From NCBI GenBank assembly GCA_943704495.1, contig CALSCR010003359.1, forward strand, positions 1-27,805: a stretch of DNA of 27,805 nt, written 5' to 3'. The notes under the pieces were generated by a model that made no database searches, was not told where the DNA came from, and saw only the letters and a program-made list of their open reading frames with translations. The stretch comes from Pigoraptor chileana. Taxonomy: Eukaryota > Opisthokonta > Filasterea. This document shows positions 25,577 through 27,805 of this stretch, piece by piece (position 1 is the first letter of the stretch; each line of letters starts with the position of its first letter). A program made the translations under genes and the position numbers.

Positions 25577-27805
25577 CTACGACCGCGGCGTGGCCGGGGA
25601 CAGGCCAGTGCCCGCCACAGACGCCACAAGCTCCGCAAGTTGGTCCGCCGACGAGGACCGCCCAAGTGACCCCAGTGAAGCACCGGACTCCGACCGGGAC
25701 AGACCCCCGGAAGTCGTCCCCGCAACCCGACTCTCATCCAGCTCATCGCAGGACCCATCATCGTCGAGTGGCAACGGCTCGGATGCTTCCGTCCACGTGC
25801 CCCCCGATGTTGCACTGCTGGGACGTCCACCAGCAGTCCGTGCGGCCTCTCGCTCGTCGCCGACTGCGGCATCAGGCTTGCCCTCCACGTCGTCGCCATT
25901 TCCATCCAGCTCCGCCGCCAAGGCATCGACGCTCACCCGCTCCTCGGCGTCCTCTGTCGGGGGCGTCGCGGGCTCGCCATCGGACATGTGCGATTCCCAT
26001 GCCGCCAGCGCCATTGGACCGGACCGTGTCTTGAGCGTGCGACGCGCACCCTCGACTTTCCTGCGCAAATCATCCGACCGCGACTTGTATGCCCTCAGCG
26101 AATTACGCGCGCGGTGGTGCGACTCCCAGTCAAATTCAAATCGGTCATACAGAGCCGACCAAAAGAAAATTGCTTGGCGCACACACGAGGGCTGCAACAT
26201 CCGGGAGTTGTACGCATACAGCGGATTGAGGAACGGGTTAAGCACGTTAGGGCTATTGAGGTGGGACCACAGCGACTCGGTCTTTGTCTCAAGTGCCGCC
26301 GCCTTGCGCTCTCTTTCCGTGTTCAGCAGAAATGTTCCTGCAATAAAAATTGCACCACACGATTAACATGGTCGTCACGCTGAGCGTGTCGCTGTCTGGC
26401 CGTGCAGTTGAGTGCATCGTGCTGGTTGACAATAACCGCAAGTGACCCGCTTTAAGCATGCACAATGAAGATCACGTGGTCAAGATGCCGAACCAGACAC
26501 AACAACACGGCTCACCAAAACTGCCGGCGTAGGAATTGTCAAACACCGCCATGAGAAAGAGCTCGTTGAATTCAAACGAGCACGGATACTGTCGCAAAAC
26601 CTGCCACACACAGTCGAGGAACAGCGTAAACATGGCGCCTGAGTTTCGGAATTTGGTCCCGGATGCTCCGAAATGCGAGTGCCGATCGGAGAATCGATGG
26701 CCAAACCGCAACCAATCCTTTTCGATGAGTGTTTCAAAGCTGATGCAACGGCGCGCAAATGGGAGTGGAGGGGAGCAATCAAGCAAAGGGCTGTCAGTAG
26801 TGCAACACATGCAGCCATCCGTCAGCAGCGGCGCAGGAGAGTGACAAGGACGACAGCACGAAACACCAACAAGCATGTTGGGCATCAAAAGGCGGGCATT
26901 TTGAGCATCCAACATCAGACCCACCCGCGCACAGTGCGATAGTGCGGATCCAGTAAAATCTGAGCAACGGTTGCCACGGGCAACAACGTATCAGTGGGCT
27001 CATGTGAGTGGAGGACGACACACGCGCCCTCGCGCTCGACAAGCCCAGCGGCGAGACAAGCCGAGGCAAGCACGCCATGCACGTGATTCAACCACCCGGA
27101 TGAGTCCAGCTTGGACAGCCAGGTGGATGTTGTCAATTTGTGGTCGTTGTGTGCGACTGCGGGAGGGAAGGAAGGCGATAATCGGTGGAATTCAAAAGAG
27201 GTTGGATAAGCTGCGGTCCATCGCAGCAACATTACGAGCAAGAATAGGAGGGCGATGGGTTGTATCGGGAGCAGCGAGAGGCCCACCCACCGTCCACGAG
27301 CTTGACAAGACTGTCCCTTACGACGGTACGGCACTCAAGACCGAGAGCGTATTTTTTGAATCCGGGGTAGTTTTCCTCGCTCTCGAGGTCCATCGCCTTC
27401 TTTTTCATACTGGCAATGGTCGACTGTGATCGTGCGTCCAGAATGTATCCCTTGTTGTTCGGCGTCGACACAAGCAGCCCGTGGAAGACGGCTTCGTCCG
27501 CCGGTCGTCGCTTTGGGTACTGCTGAAACACGTGCTGGCCGCAGAGGACAATCGATCCCTGTCCCCATCACAAATCCGGCGCCACAGACAGAGAGATTCA
27601 GCTCCAGACGCACACACAAGTGGTTGCACAGACGCAGCATAAGATCGCACGGTGGCGATACATACCTGCTTGCGTGCATTCAGGTAACAGAGCGACGGGG
27701 CATAGCGACCCTCGCGTGCGAGCGCGGCGTCAGCCAGCACACTGTCATCCACAACTGCCGGGACGATGAGAAGGGCGGGCCCCGTTTCGCACAGCTGCAG
27801 TAAGA
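25577..27805 (-). CDS. MTMR9: MTMR9-like inactive myotubularin (5' end missing)
   Basis: Minus-strand gene cut by the right edge. Exons seen: 27666 to the edge (or to 27794 if CTGCAG there is an acceptor), 27558-27291, 27156-26925, 26739-26516 and 26337-25577. About 537 aa in frame are visible. They cover the myotubularin phosphatase fold: LCETGPALLIVPAVVDDSVL, NKGYILDARSQST, SGWLNHVHGVLASACLAAGL, HYRTVRGFETLIEKDWLRFG, LFLDCVWQVLRQYPCSFEFN and GTFLLNTERERK. The PH-GRAM domain would be off the edge. The active-site loop HCSDGWDRT of catalytic members is replaced by HSHEPTDTL, so both the catalytic Cys and Arg are lost. Gap-free similarity to the MTMR9 loop HGTEGTDST places it there. Such pseudophosphatases bind and stimulate active MTMR6/7/8-type 3-phosphoinositide phosphatases. 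The tail has a short coiled-coil-like Arg/Leu segment and a Ser/Asp/Glu-rich end. Confidence 0.9.

Overview
The window looks like nuclear DNA of a GC-rich, intron-bearing eukaryote, probably a unicellular one. Five genes carry GT-AG introns of roughly 80-230 bases, several of them containing (GT)n microsatellites. Two very long genes have no intron at all. The gene set is purely eukaryotic: cyclin L, DRG1, LARP7, a PHD-TFIIS-SPOC protein, an inactive myotubularin and a mitochondrial-type PPR protein. I cannot name the species. A clear LARP7, an MTMR9-type pseudophosphatase and a possible GAS2-related (GAR) domain would fit a protist near animals and fungi, but that is inference.

Layout from left to right. 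A (GT)37 tract ends an intron and is followed by the last exon of an Arg/Ser-rich protein (+, 79-234). Convergent to it is a three-exon cyclin L gene (-, 625-2336). Next come a single-exon 1708-residue PPR protein (-, 2555-7681) and a 1.7-kb gene-poor stretch with a palindromic CRE and a GGAT minisatellite. An eight-exon DRG1 gene (+, 9391-11717) follows, then a convergent ten-exon LARP7 gene (-, 11926-14521). A 0.9-kb gap holds a composite E-box/CRE and a doubtful small ORF. Then come a single-exon 1867-residue coiled-coil protein (-, 15392-20995), a divergent promoter region, a four-exon PHF3/DIDO/Bye1-type gene (+, 21650-24899), and the 3' five exons of an MTMR9-like gene (-, 25577 to the right edge).

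The exon models were assembled by hand from reading frame, GT/AG boundaries and family alignment from memory. All phases close: DRG1 366 aa, LARP7 479 aa, cyclin L 473 aa, PHF3-like 969 aa. Cyclin L, LARP7 and the SPOC protein all belong to families acting on RNA polymerase II elongation or RNA processing, and the RS-tailed protein may do so too. Whether that proximity means anything is open. I saw no tRNA, rRNA, transposon, viral fossil or CRISPR array.
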